This document shows, in pieces, positions 1-7,581 of a DNA stretch of 10,881 nucleotides. Both the position numbers and the translations under genes were made by a program. Origin of the DNA: Paracoccaceae bacterium. Its GTDB lineage: Bacteria; Pseudomonadota; Alphaproteobacteria; Rhodobacterales; Rhodobacteraceae. The stretch lies in the NCBI GenBank assembly GCA_003500165.1, contig DNSZ01000062.1, positions 1 to 10,881 of the forward strand, in the 5' to 3' direction. Under the pieces are notes generated by a model. It made no database searches. It saw nothing but the letters and a program-made list of their open reading frames with translations, and was not told where the DNA came from. Position 1 is the stretch's first letter; every line of letters starts with the position of its first letter.

Positions 1-87
1 GCCACCGCCGAAAGCTTACCTTCCAACTGAGCGCCCAACCGCCGAAACGTGTCGGACGCGAAACAGGAGAAAACAGAAGGAAAACAA

Positions 88-164
88 TGGTAGCGGAGGA
101 GGGACTTGAACCCCCGACACGCGGATTATGATTCCGCTGCTCTAACCAACTGAGCTACTCCGCC
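88..164 (-). tRNA. tRNA-Met (anticodon CAT), probably elongator
   Basis: Read on the minus strand this is a full 77-base cloverleaf with an encoded CCA end. The acceptor stem pairs GGCGGAG with CTCCGCT (one G-U pair at the end). The D arm is AGCTC...GAGC. The anticodon stem GCGGA/TCCGC encloses the loop ATCATAA, giving anticodon CAT. The T arm has the usual GGTTCAA loop. CAT can mean initiator Met, elongator Met or Ile2 (lysidine-modified). The G1-U72 end is a base pair rather than the unpaired C1-A72 of initiators, and the body resembles the elongator Met tRNA I remember from alphaproteobacteria. Ile2 is not excluded. A strong-looking promoter lies just upstream. Confidence 0.95.
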
Positions 165-175
165 CCAGCGATGGA

Positions 176-204
176 CTGGTATGCAGGGTGCGCGCCTTCG
201 TCAA
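176..204 (-). promoter_or_regulatory. Candidate promoter of tRNA-Met
   Basis: On the minus strand a TTGACG hexamer (199-204) is followed after exactly 17 bases by TACCAG (176-181). This places the transcription start about 5 bases before the tRNA 5' end. The -35 is 5/6 to consensus; the -10 is weak (3/6). Position and spacing fit a sigma-70-type promoter for a stable RNA. Confidence 0.5.
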
Positions 205-512
205 GTGTCTACTCCGGTTCAACGCCGCGCGGGCACGCCACGCTCAGCGGTCCCTGGCCATACCATTTGCACAGCTCGATCGCCACGTTCAGCCTTCCAC
301 GGCGGGGCTCCTATACCAGAGCGGAATGGGTGTGATACACCGCGCCAGCCCGCCTCCCGACTTGGGCGACGAATCTTGGCCTATCCCATTGGCAAGATCG
401 GAGGTCGGGCGGGGAGAGGCGCGCGAGGCAGCCAGCAGTCACGGTCAATGACCGTTGGCAATACTTGCCCAGTCGATCGCGAACGCCAGGGCAATGGCGC
501 ATGGCACCCGTT
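205..512. other. Gene-free stretch between uvrA end and tRNA promoter, with dyads
   Basis: I see no credible gene here: reading frames that cross it have no recognisable protein and no ribosome binding site. It holds three symmetric elements. A 7-bp perfect inverted repeat, ACGGTCA-A-TGACCGT, lies at 441-455. An imperfect nested hairpin spans about 352-412, with an outer CCCGAC/GTCGGG and an inner ATCTTGGCC/GGCAAGAT with one bulged base. A short hairpin, ACGCCA/TGGCGC, lies at 483-500 just after the uvrA stop. None has a T-run, so none can be called an intrinsic terminator. Confidence 0.5.
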
Positions 513-3380
513 TCATTCCGCCGCGACCTCCTCGCGCATCCCCAGCAGCGGCCGCAGGTACCGCCCGGTATGGCTGGCGCCCACCTGCGCCACCTCCTCT
601 GGCGTGCCTTCGGCGACGATGCGGCCGCCGCCATCGCCGCCTTCGGGGCCAAGGTCGAGGATCCAGTCGGCGGTCTTGATGACGTCGAGATTGTGCTCGA
701 TCACCACCACCGTGTTGCCCTGTTCGACGAGTTCGTGAAGCACTTCCAGAAGTTTGCGCACATCTTCGAAATGCAGGCCGGTGGTGGGTTCATCCAAGAT
801 ATAGAGCGTCCGGCCAGTGGCCCGGCGCGACAGTTCCTTTGACAATTTCACCCGCTGTGCCTCGCCGCCCGACAGGGTGGTCGCCTGCTGGCCGACCTTG
901 ATATAGCCCAGCCCCACCCGCATCAGCGCGTCCATCTTTTCGCGGATCGCCGGGACCGCGGCGAAGAACGCCTGCGCATCCTCCACCGTCATGTCGAGCA
1001 CATCGGCGATGGATTTGCCCTTGAACCGAATCTCAAGGGTTTCGCGGTTGTATCTTGCCCCATGGCAGGTTTCGCAGGTCACATAAACGTCCGGCAGAAA
1101 GTGCATCTCCACCTTCAGGACGCCGTCGCCCTGGCAGGCTTCGCAGCGCCCGCCCTTGACGTTGAAGCTGAAGCGCCCTGGTTTATAGCCGCGGGCCTTG
1201 GCCTCGGGCAGGCCGGCGAACCAGTCGCGGATTGGCGTGAACGCGCCGGTATAGGTCGCCGGGTTTGACCGCGGCGTGCGCCCGATCGGGCGCTGGTCGA
1301 TGTCGATCACCTTGTCGAGATGCTCAAGCCCCTTGATCGCCTTGCTGGGCGCCGGGGTATGGCGCGCCCCGTTCAGACGCATCGCCGCGGTCTTGAACAG
1401 GGTTTCGACCGTCAGGGTGGATTTGCCACCCCCCGACACGCCGGTGATGCAGACAAACCGGCCAAGCGGGATGTCGGCGGTCACGTCCTTGAGGTTGTTG
1501 CCGCTCGCCCCGTCGATGCGCAGCCGCTTGCCGTTGCCCTTGCGCCGCGCCGCGGGCACCGCAATCTCGCGGCTGCCCGACAGATACTGCCCGGTCAGCG
1601 AGGCCGGATCGGCGGAAATGGCCGCGGGCGGTCCTTCGGCGACGACCCGGCCGCCATGCACGCCGGCGCCCGGCCCCATATCGACCACATGGTCGGCCGC
1701 GCGGATCGCTTCCTCGTCATGTTCGACGACGATCACCGTGTTGCCCTGGTCACGCAGATTCTTCAGCGTGCCGATCAGCCGGTCATTGTCGCGCTGATGC
1801 AGTCCGATCGAGGGTTCGTCGAGCACATAGAGCACGCCCGACAGCCCCGACCCGATCTGGCTGGCCAGCCGGATGCGCTGCGATTCGCCGCCCGAAAGGG
1901 TGCCGGCGTTGCGCGACAGGGTCAGGTAATCGAGCCCGACATTGACCAGAAAGCCCAGTCTTTCGCGGATCTCCTTCAGGATCGCGCGGGCGATTTCCTG
2001 CTTTTGCGGGGTCAGCGTGGCGTTCACCCCCTCGACCCAGTCGAGCGCCGCCTTGATCGACAATTCCGTGACCTGGCCGATATGGGCGCCCGCGATCTTC
2101 ACCGCCAGCGCCTCGGGCTTGAGGCGGTAGCCGGCGCAGGCCCCGCAGGGCCGGTTGTTCTGATAGCGCTCGAACTCCTCGCGCACCCAGGCCGAATCGG
2201 TCTCGCGATAGCGCCGCTCCATGTTCGGGATCACCCCCTCGAAGGCGCGGGACACCTGATAGACCCGACCGCCATCATTGTAGCGGAACCGGATATCCTC
2301 TTCGCCCGAACCGCGCAGCATCACCTCGCGCGCCTTCTCCGGCAAATCGCGCCAGGCCGTCTTCGGGTCGAATTCGTAATGCGCCGCGATCGCCTCGATG
2401 GTCTGGCGGAAATAGGGCGACTTGCCCTTGCGCCAGGGCGCAAGCGCGCCGTCATACAGCGTGAGGCTCTCGTCGGGCACCACCAGACGCTCGTCGAAAA
2501 ACAGCTCCACCCCCAGCCCGTCGCAGGCCGGGCAGGCGCCAAACGGCGCGTTGAAGGAAAAAAGCCGCGGCTCGATCTCGGGGATGGTGAAGCCCGACAC
2601 CGGGCAGGCGAAATTCTCGGAGAAGGTAATCCGCTCGGGTTCGCCCTCACCCTCGCGCGGGGCGGTTTCCAGCACCGCGATCCCCTGGGCAAGGTCAAGC
2701 GCGGTGCGGAACGAATCGGCCAGCCGTGTCTCGATCCCCTCACCGACCACCAGCCGGTCGACCACGACATCGATGTCGTGGCGGAGCTTCTTGTCGAGCA
2801 CCGGCGGGTCGTCGAGGTCGTGGAACCGGCCATCGACCTTGACCCGCTGAAAGCCCTGCTTGCGCAGCTCGGCGAATTCCTTGCGGTATTCGCCCTTGCG
2901 GTCGCGGATGATCGGGGCCAGCAGATAGCCCCGCATCCCCGGTTCCATCGCCATCACCCGGTCGACCATGTCCTGAACCTGCTGCGCCTCGATAGGCAGG
3001 CCGGTGGCGGGGCTGTAGGGCGTGCCGGCGCGGGCGAACAGAAGCCGCAGATAATCGTAGATCTCGGTCACCGTGCCGACGGTCGAGCGCGGGTTCTTCG
3101 ACGTGGTCTTCTGTTCGATGGAGATCGCCGGGGAGAGGCCCGAGATGTGATCGATATCGGGCTTCTCCATCATGTTCAGGAACTGCCGGGCATAGGCCGA
3201 CAGCGATTCGACATAGCGGCGCTGGCCCTCGGCATAGATCGTGTCGAAGGCGAGCGAGGATTTACCCGAGCCCGACAGGCCGGTGATCACGATCAGCTGA
3301 TCCCGCGGCAGGTCGATGTCGACCGATTGCAGATTGTGTTCGCGCGCGCCGCGCACCTCGATGCGGTCGATTCCGGTCAT
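513..3380 (-). CDS. uvrA: UvrA, excinuclease ABC subunit A
   Basis: ATPase that detects DNA damage and loads UvrB in nucleotide excision repair in the cytoplasm. The 955-residue product (E. coli UvrA is about 940) has the duplicated ABC layout. Walker A GLSGSGKSS lies near residue 34, ABC signature LSGGESQ at 495 and Walker B VLDEPS near 519. The second half has Walker A GVSGGGKST at 647, signature LSGGEAQ at 836 and Walker B ILDEPTTG at 861. The zinc module in the second half is complete (C746, C749, C769, C772). The insertion module in the first half reads CPVS...CPAC (C259, S262, C283, C286), so one usual cysteine is serine. I recall the same in other alphaproteobacterial UvrA proteins. 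The ATG at 3380 is chosen because a GGAGG precedes it by six bases and the MTGIDRIEVRGAREHNL start is typical; the open frame extends further upstream without homology. A LexA box lies upstream. Confidence 0.98.
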   Translation of the reverse strand: MTGIDRIEVRGAREHNLQSVDIDLPRDQLIVITGLSGSGKSSLAFDTIYAEGQRRYVESLSAYARQFLNMMEKPDIDHISGLSPAISIEQKTTSKNPRSTVGTVTEIYDYLRLLFARAGTPYSPATGLPIEAQQVQDMVDRVMAMEPGMRGYLLAPIIRDRKGEYRKEFAELRKQGFQRVKVDGRFHDLDDPPVLDKKLRHDIDVVVDRLVVGEGIETRLADSFRTALDLAQGIAVLETAPREGEGEPERITFSENFACPVSGFTIPEIEPRLFSFNAPFGACPACDGLGVELFFDERLVVPDESLTLYDGALAPWRKGKSPYFRQTIEAIAAHYEFDPKTAWRDLPEKAREVMLRGSGEEDIRFRYNDGGRVYQVSRAFEGVIPNMERRYRETDSAWVREEFERYQNNRPCGACAGYRLKPEALAVKIAGAHIGQVTELSIKAALDWVEGVNATLTPQKQEIARAILKEIRERLGFLVNVGLDYLTLSRNAGTLSGGESQRIRLASQIGSGLSGVLYVLDEPSIGLHQRDNDRLIGTLKNLRDQGNTVIVVEHDEEAIRAADHVVDMGPGAGVHGGRVVAEGPPAAISADPASLTGQYLSGSREIAVPAARRKGNGKRLRIDGASGNNLKDVTADIPLGRFVCITGVSGGGKSTLTVETLFKTAAMRLNGARHTPAPSKAIKGLEHLDKVIDIDQRPIGRTPRSNPATYTGAFTPIRDWFAGLPEAKARGYKPGRFSFNVKGGRCEACQGDGVLKVEMHFLPDVYVTCETCHGARYNRETLEIRFKGKSIADVLDMTVEDAQAFFAAVPAIREKMDALMRVGLGYIKVGQQATTLSGGEAQRVKLSKELSRRATGRTLYILDEPTTGLHFEDVRKLLEVLHELVEQGNTVVVIEHNLDVIKTADWILDLGPEGGDGGGRIVAEGTPEEVAQVGASHTGRYLRPLLGMREEVAAE

Positions 3381-3443
3381 CGCTGCCTCCGCCTGATCGT
3401 CGGGATGTAGCGCGCCCGGGCCGGACGGCCAAGCGCGAAGTGG

Positions 3444-3458
3444 GAACAGAAGCGGAAC
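3444..3458 (-). promoter_or_regulatory. LexA (SOS) box upstream of uvrA
   Basis: The sequence is GAAC, seven bases, GAAC on the plus strand, i.e. GTTC-N7-GTTC in the uvrA sense, with no mismatch in the eight defining bases. This direct-repeat form is the known LexA operator of Rhodobacter and other alphaproteobacteria, including uvrA of Rhodobacter sphaeroides. It sits 63 bases before the uvrA start codon and just downstream of a TATAAC hexamer (3466-3471), where bound LexA would cover the transcription start. uvrA is therefore probably repressed by LexA and induced by DNA damage. Confidence 0.85.
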
Positions 3459-3465
3459 GCACGTG

Positions 3466-3471
3466 GTTATA
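3466..3471 (-). promoter_or_regulatory. Candidate -10 element of uvrA promoter
   Basis: On the minus strand TATAAC (5/6 to consensus) lies directly upstream of the LexA box in the 98-base gap between the serine hydrolase stop and uvrA. A CTGGCC about 16 bases further upstream, inside the end of the hydrolase gene, is a poor -35. The placement relative to the operator is the main support. Confidence 0.4.
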
Positions 3472-3478
3472 TCGACCG

Positions 3479-4546
3479 TCAGCCCGCGGCCAGCGCGGCG
3501 CGGATCATCAGCCGATAGGGGCGGCTGCGATTCTGCAGCTGGTTGACCGTGCCGGTCAGGAACAGGTCCCGCGCCGGGCAGGCAAAGGCGAAGGCACCGC
3601 AAATCCCCGAATGGCCGATGAAATCCAGGCCGCGCCGGAAGGGCGGCAGAAACGCCGGATGGCGGAATCGCAGCACGCCGAGCCCGGCCTGCAACGGAAA
3701 GAACACCCGGCGCCAGTCGGCCAGGCGGTCGAGGAAGCGCGGCGCGAACAAACGCCCGCCAAGGAACGCCTGCAGGAAACTCATCATCTCCCGCGCGGTC
3801 GACACCGCGCCGCCATCGCCCGGCATGGCTGCCAGCGCGTGCGGGATGTCCACCACCTTGTCGCCCAGCCGCAGCGGCAGGGCCGCGGTGCCGGGCCGAA
3901 ACAACCCGGTGGCGGTCAGCCCCAGCGGACCGGTCACGAACCGCTCGAGCGCCGCATCGGGGTCAAGCCCGGCGACCCGCGCCACGATTTCGGTCAGCAG
4001 ATAGAAATTCGTGTCGGAATACAGCGCGCGCCGCCCCGCCCCGGGAGGAAAGGCCGGGGTCATCTCGTCCCGCGTCCAGGCGATCACGTCGTCGAGCCCA
4101 TAGCTGCGATCCTGCCCGGCGAACAGCGCATCGGCCAGGCGCGGACCATGGCGGCGCTTGCCCTCGAAATAGTCCGGCAGGCCCGAGGAATGGGTCAACA
4201 GATGGTACAGGGTGATTGCGTCGGTCCGGTCGCGTCCGCGCCAGCGATGCAGACCGTCGAGCGCGCCGTCGGGAAAGAACCGCACCACCGGATCGTCCAG
4301 CGACAGCGCCCGGTCGCTGGCCAGCCGCAGGATCATCGCGGTGACGAAGAGCTTCGACGTCGAGGCCAGCAGGAACGGCGTGTCGGCGTCCACCGGGCTG
4401 TCCTGCCAGGTCCCCGACGCCGCGCATGCGGTCTGGCCGGCCCGGGCCAGGCAAAGCACGGTTTCGCGGACGCCGCCGCGCCCGATCTCGCCGGCGACGA
4501 GTTGCTCAAGGCTGGACTGAAAGTCATCCGTGAGCGCCTTGGCCAT
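3479..4546 (-). CDS. Serine hydrolase, class C beta-lactamase/penicillin-binding fold
   Basis: Cytoplasmic-looking member of the beta-lactamase-related serine hydrolases (esterases, D-aminopeptidases, class C enzymes). The 355-residue product has the catalytic S-x-x-K as S62-TS-K65 (in LASTSKLF), the LTHSSGLPDYF segment typical of the family at 117-127, Y176-S-D178 in YSDTNF as the Y-x-N equivalent, and H312-S-G in GHSGICGAFAF as the KTG-like motif. No signal peptide is visible, so a role in periplasmic beta-lactam resistance is unlikely; esterase or peptidase activity is more likely, substrate unknown. The ATG at 4546 is preferred over an in-frame TTG at 4561; neither has a clear ribosome binding site. 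It starts about 35 bases after the DUF4167 gene stop and ends 98 bases before uvrA, so it may be co-transcribed with the genes upstream. Confidence 0.85.
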   Translation of the reverse strand: MAKALTDDFQSSLEQLVAGEIGRGGVRETVLCLARAGQTACAASGTWQDSPVDADTPFLLASTSKLFVTAMILRLASDRALSLDDPVVRFFPDGALDGLHRWRGRDRTDAITLYHLLTHSSGLPDYFEGKRRHGPRLADALFAGQDRSYGLDDVIAWTRDEMTPAFPPGAGRRALYSDTNFYLLTEIVARVAGLDPDAALERFVTGPLGLTATGLFRPGTAALPLRLGDKVVDIPHALAAMPGDGGAVSTAREMMSFLQAFLGGRLFAPRFLDRLADWRRVFFPLQAGLGVLRFRHPAFLPPFRRGLDFIGHSGICGAFAFACPARDLFLTGTVNQLQNRSRPYRLMIRAALAAG

Positions 4547-4581
4547 TCGACGATCGGTCAACGCCGCGCCATGGGCCTAGG

Positions 4582-5115
4582 TCAGGACCCGGTATCGGCC
4601 CGCAGCGGGGGGGCTTCGGAACCGCCCGTTTCGGGCGTCTCGACCAGGCCGCCATCGCCCGACCCGCCAAGATCGACCACCTCGCCGCCGGCCTGCGCGC
4701 CACCCCGTCCGTTGGAACGGCGGCGCGGCTTCGACGGCGGCTGGGATTGGGTCTGCGGTTCGTCCTGATCCTCGGCAGGCTCGGCGTGTTGGGCGCGCTC
4801 GCCGCCATCTTCTGCGTTCTGCTCGCCTCGGCCGCCCTGCTGCGCTTCGTGACGCTCGCGGCGGGCCTCCTGCTCGCGCATCGCCTCGGCCAGCAGGCGA
4901 ATATAGTGTTCGGCGTGCTGCTGAAAGTTCTCGGCCGCAACCCGATCGTTGCCAAGCTGCGCGTCCCGGGCAAGCGAGGTGTATTTGTCGATGATCTGCT
5001 GCGGGGTGCCGCGCACCTTTCCCTCGGGTCCCGAACTGTCGAACACCCGATTTATGACGTTGCCATGCGGCCGGCGATTGCCCTTGGCGCGCGAGCGCGA
5101 TTTTGGTGATCTCAT
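4582..5115 (-). CDS. DUF4167 domain protein
   Basis: Small basic-then-acidic protein of 177 residues, function unknown. The first 80 residues match what I know as DUF4167, a family restricted to alphaproteobacteria: a positively charged start (MRSPKSRSRAKGNRR), then NRVFDSSGPEGKVRGTPQQI and a helical part with NDRVAAENFQQHAEHYIRL. The basic start suggests nucleic-acid binding, which is inference. The remainder (about 95-177) is low complexity, rich in Q, E, G and P with a PRRRSNGRGG stretch, and probably disordered. The ATG at 5115 is chosen because the DUF4167 family begins this way; an in-frame upstream extension to 5328 overlaps prmC and has no family similarity. No strong ribosome binding site is seen. 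Its place after prfA-prmC is typical for the order. Confidence 0.88.
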   Translation of the reverse strand: MRSPKSRSRAKGNRRPHGNVINRVFDSSGPEGKVRGTPQQIIDKYTSLARDAQLGNDRVAAENFQQHAEHYIRLLAEAMREQEARRERHEAQQGGRGEQNAEDGGERAQHAEPAEDQDEPQTQSQPPSKPRRRSNGRGGAQAGGEVVDLGGSGDGGLVETPETGGSEAPPLRADTGS

Positions 5116-5278
5116 CAATGCGTATCCAGCCCTGAAGGCGTTGCTGCAAACCGGGTTGGCGCCGCGATCTCGTGTATCGTGTGTTCCGCCAAGTGTCGGA
5201 ACGGCATCGGAGCGAATGTCGGTATTGCCCCGCCAACCTGTAAGCTGACGATAATCATGTTCTCGGAGCGGGAACAAG
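5116..5278 (-). promoter_or_regulatory. Leader region of the DUF4167 gene with two dyads
   Basis: A 163-base gap separates prmC from the DUF4167 gene, long enough for a separate promoter. It holds GTTCCG-N8-CGGAAC (5183-5202) and, right after the prmC stop, GTTCTCG-GAG-CGGGAAC (5259-5275; the stem is better on the plus strand because of a G-T pair). No convincing -35/-10 pair and no T-run are visible, so whether this is a promoter, attenuator or transcript end cannot be decided by eye. Confidence 0.35.
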
Positions 5279-6124
5279 TCAAAAACGCGACGGATCCGCA
5301 ATCGGGCCGATTTTGGCGACGCGCGCACGCCCGTCCATGTCGGCCAGGCTGCGCACCGGGCCGAGCCCGTTCAGCCCGGCGATCGCGGCAATGGCGGGTT
5401 CCTGGCCGGGCCCGTGTTCCAGCAGGATATGGCCGCCGGCGCGCAGCCGGGCGCCGGCCCCTGCCAGGATCTGACGAAACGCCGCCAGCCCGTCGGGCCC
5501 GCCATCCAGCGCACCGGGTGGATCGTGATCGCGCACCTCGGGCGCCAGTGCGGCGATATCCGCCGACGGGATGTAGGGCGGGTTCGAAACGATCAGGTCG
5601 AAGTCGCGCCGTGGCGGAAACCAGTCGGCGACGCACAGCGTGACCCGGTGTTCAAGACCCAGCCGAGCGGCATTCCCGGCCGCCACCGCCTTGGCATCGA
5701 CCGAGCAATCCGTCCCGGTTCCCCGCGCCTCCGGCCGGTCGGCCAGCAACGACAACAGGATCGCCCCCGATCCGACACCGATATCCAGGACCTCCGTCCA
5801 GGGCAACTCCAGCGCCGCCGCGACCAGCGTCTCGGTCTCGGGCCGCGGGTCGAGCACCGCGTCGGAAATCGCGAAATGCCGGCCCCAGAACAGGCGCGCG
5901 CCGATGATGCGCGAGACCGGCCTGTGCGTCGCGCGCAGGGCGATCGCGGCCTCGAAGTCGCGCCTTTGCTGTGCCGAAAGCGCCATCGCCAGGGTGAGCG
6001 CGAGGCCCAGCCGATCGGCGCCCGTGACCCAGGCCAGCAGCCGGGCCGCGTCGCGCCGCGGATCGGCAATGCCGGCCTCGGCCAGGATGGGCGCGGCCTG
6101 CGACAGGGCTTCGGCGCCGGTCAT
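5279..6124 (-). CDS. prmC: PrmC, release factor glutamine N5-methyltransferase
   Basis: Methylates the glutamine of the GGQ motif in release factors RF1 and RF2, using S-adenosylmethionine, which speeds peptide release. The 281-residue product (E. coli 277) has the N-terminal helical domain, RPETE at 94-98, the SAM-binding loop DIGVGSG at 114-120 (V replaces the common T), and the catalytic NPPY at 181-184, which holds the substrate glutamine. Near the end LEHGPGQ (235-241) fits the family. The start codon ATG shares bases with the TGA stop of prfA (ATGA overlap, 6121-6124), so enzyme and substrate are translationally coupled. This arrangement is common across bacteria. It contains no truncation or frameshift. 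Confidence 0.96.
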   Translation of the reverse strand: MTGAEALSQAAPILAEAGIADPRRDAARLLAWVTGADRLGLALTLAMALSAQQRRDFEAAIALRATHRPVSRIIGARLFWGRHFAISDAVLDPRPETETLVAAALELPWTEVLDIGVGSGAILLSLLADRPEARGTGTDCSVDAKAVAAGNAARLGLEHRVTLCVADWFPPRRDFDLIVSNPPYIPSADIAALAPEVRDHDPPGALDGGPDGLAAFRQILAGAGARLRAGGHILLEHGPGQEPAIAAIAGLNGLGPVRSLADMDGRARVAKIGPIADPSRF

Positions 6125-7170
6125 GCCTCCAGCGCGGCGAGCTTCTTTGCCTGATCTTCGGCCGCAAGCGCGTCGATGATTTCATCAAGCGCGCCCGCCA
6201 TGACCTGATCGAGCTTGTAAAGCGTCAGCCCGATCCGGTGATCGGTCAGCCGGCCCTGGGGGAAGTTGTAGGTGCGGATGCGCTCCGACCGGTCGCCCGA
6301 GCCGACCTGTGCGCGGCGGTCGGCGGCGCGTTCGGCATCGGCGCGGCTGCGTTCCATGTCGAACAGCCGGGCGCGCAGCACCTCCATCGCGATGGTGCGG
6401 TTCTGGTGCTGCGACTTCTCCGAACTCGTCACCACGATGCCGGTCGGCAGATGGGTGATCCGCACCGCCGAATCGGTGGTGTTCACATGCTGGCCGCCCG
6501 CCCCGCTGGCCCGCATCGTGTCGATCCGAATGTCAGCGGGGTCGATGGCGACATCCACCTCGGCGGCTTCGGGCAGCACCGCCACCGTGGCGGCCGAGGT
6601 GTGAATCCGCCCGCCCGATTCGGTTTGCGGCACGCGCTGCACCCGGTGCACGCCGGATTCGTATTTCAGCCGCGCAAAGACGCCTTCGCCGGCGATCCGC
6701 GCCACCGCCTCGCGCACCCCACCGAGATCGCTTTCGGTCGCCTCGATCAACTCGAACCGCCATCCCGCGGCTTCGGCATGGCGTTGATACATGCGCAGCA
6801 GGTCGGCGCCGAACAGCGCCGCTTCCTCGCCGCCCGTGCCCGCCCGGATTTCCAGGATTGCCGCCCGGTCGTCGGCCGCGTCGCGCGGCAGCAGCGCGAC
6901 CCGCAAAGCCTGCTCCAGCCCGGCGCGGCGTTCGCCCAGCTGCTGCAGCTCTTCCTCGGCCAGGGCGCGCATGTCGGGATCGGCGGTCAGCGCACGGGCC
7001 TCCTCCTCTTCGCGCAGCACCTCGCGCCACGCGGCCACCGATTCGGCGATCGGCTTCAGCCGGGCATAGTCGCGGGCGGTCTCGACCATGTCGCCGCCGC
7101 CCTCGGCCAGCCTTGCCTCGAGATATTCGAAGCGGCGCGCGATCTCGTGCAACTTGTCCTCGGGAAGCAT
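6121..7170 (-). CDS. prfA: Peptide chain release factor 1 (RF1)
   Basis: Recognises UAA and UAG at the ribosomal A site and triggers peptide release. The 349-residue product has the N-terminal coiled domain, GTGGEEAALF at 111-120, the tripeptide anticodon region VPQTESGGRIHTS (P181-Q-T183, the P-x-T of RF1 rather than the SPF of RF2), and the catalytic GGQ at 225-227 in ASGAGGQHVNTTDSAVR. Q227 is the target of PrmC encoded next. E. coli RF1 has PAT where this protein has PQT; the middle position varies in the family. The ATG at 7170 gives the usual N-terminus (MLPEDKLHEIARRFEYLEARL); ribosome binding site weak. Its own stop is TGA, read by RF2 and not by RF1. The gene is intact despite the rearranged DNA just upstream. 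Confidence 0.97.
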   Translation of the reverse strand: MLPEDKLHEIARRFEYLEARLAEGGGDMVETARDYARLKPIAESVAAWREVLREEEEARALTADPDMRALAEEELQQLGERRAGLEQALRVALLPRDAADDRAAILEIRAGTGGEEAALFGADLLRMYQRHAEAAGWRFELIEATESDLGGVREAVARIAGEGVFARLKYESGVHRVQRVPQTESGGRIHTSAATVAVLPEAAEVDVAIDPADIRIDTMRASGAGGQHVNTTDSAVRITHLPTGIVVTSSEKSQHQNRTIAMEVLRARLFDMERSRADAERAADRRAQVGSGDRSERIRTYNFPQGRLTDHRIGLTLYKLDQVMAGALDEIIDALAAEDQAKKLAALEA

Positions 7171-7295
7171 CTGCGCGATGTCCCCGATCCGGTGCGAGGC
7201 GTCAAGCGCCGGCGGGGCTTCCCGAGCCGGATAGTCTGGTTACGGGGCGCCATCATGCGGACGGCTGAGGCCCTCGCCCGGCTGCTCGCCGTGCG
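7171..7295 (-). promoter_or_regulatory. Probable prfA promoter region at the edge of the rearrangement
   Basis: The 125 bases between the repeat end and prfA hold no gene. On the minus strand a TTGACG lies about 35 bases before the prfA ATG, but the hexamer 17 bases later (GACATC) is a poor -10. If prfA has no promoter here, it would depend on read-through from the toxin-immunity genes, so this short stretch matters. Confidence 0.3.
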
Positions 7296-7581
7296 CCATC
7301 ACTCCTCCACCGGCCGCCAGCCCAGCGCCTCCGCCCGGTCGAAGCTTTCGGCGTTGATGCGCAGCAGCCAGTCAAGGTAGCCGCGCTTGTCCTCGGGCAC
7401 ATCGGCGATGGTCGGATAGTGGGCGTGGAACTCTGTGCGCAGCAGGTGATAGGCGGCGGTGCCCCGCTTCACCATGACATACACGAAACCGGGATACTGG
7501 TCGAGCAGCGTGTCCGACACCGCAATCGCGTCGTAATACCGTCCGCGCGCCATCAGATGCTCCACCACCAGCGCCGCCATC
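7296..7581. repeat. 286-bp direct repeat, left copy
   Basis: Matches 9487-9772 base for base except at 7446 (G against A, silent in the reading frame) and 7535 (A against G, changing His to Tyr), i.e. 284 of 286. Both copies have the same orientation and the offset is 2191 bp. The match ends abruptly on both sides. It comprises the last 93 codons of the transglutaminase-like gene plus three bases after its stop. So few differences imply a recent duplication or ongoing gene conversion. Confidence 0.97.
7299..7580 (-). pseudogene. 3' fragment of the transglutaminase-like gene
   Basis: Encodes only the last 93 residues (MAALVVEHLMARGRY to GWRPVEE) of the exported protein encoded intact at 9490-10413, with a single His-to-Tyr change. 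It lacks the signal peptide and the catalytic Cys/His region, so it cannot have the parent activity. The fragment happens to start with the ATG of MAALVVEH, but there is no ribosome binding site, and the open frame upstream merely runs antisense through the DUF6165-like remnant. It is best read as a leftover of the duplication that placed the toxin cassette here. Confidence 0.9.

Noticed and set aside
1..87. End of a plus-strand gene stopping at the TGA at 28-30
   Set aside because: Only nine codons are visible; nothing supports a coding call. The stretch 61-87 is merely A-rich, i.e. T-rich downstream of the tRNA, without a stem.
483..500. Intrinsic terminator of uvrA (ACGCCA/TGGCGC hairpin)
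   Set aside because: The stem is short and no T-run follows on the minus strand.
1320..3410. Long plus-strand open frame opposite uvrA
   Set aside because: A shadow of a high-GC gene: no ribosome binding site, low-complexity R/G/A-rich translation, and uvrA on the other strand is certain.
513..3602. A uvrA start upstream of 3380, up to 3602
   Set aside because: The added residues have no UvrA similarity, cover the LexA box and overlap the serine hydrolase gene; the ATG at 3380 has a good GGAGG.
3440..4768. Long plus-strand open frame opposite the serine hydrolase
   Set aside because: Translation is R/P/G-rich without domains; the minus-strand gene carries all class C motifs.
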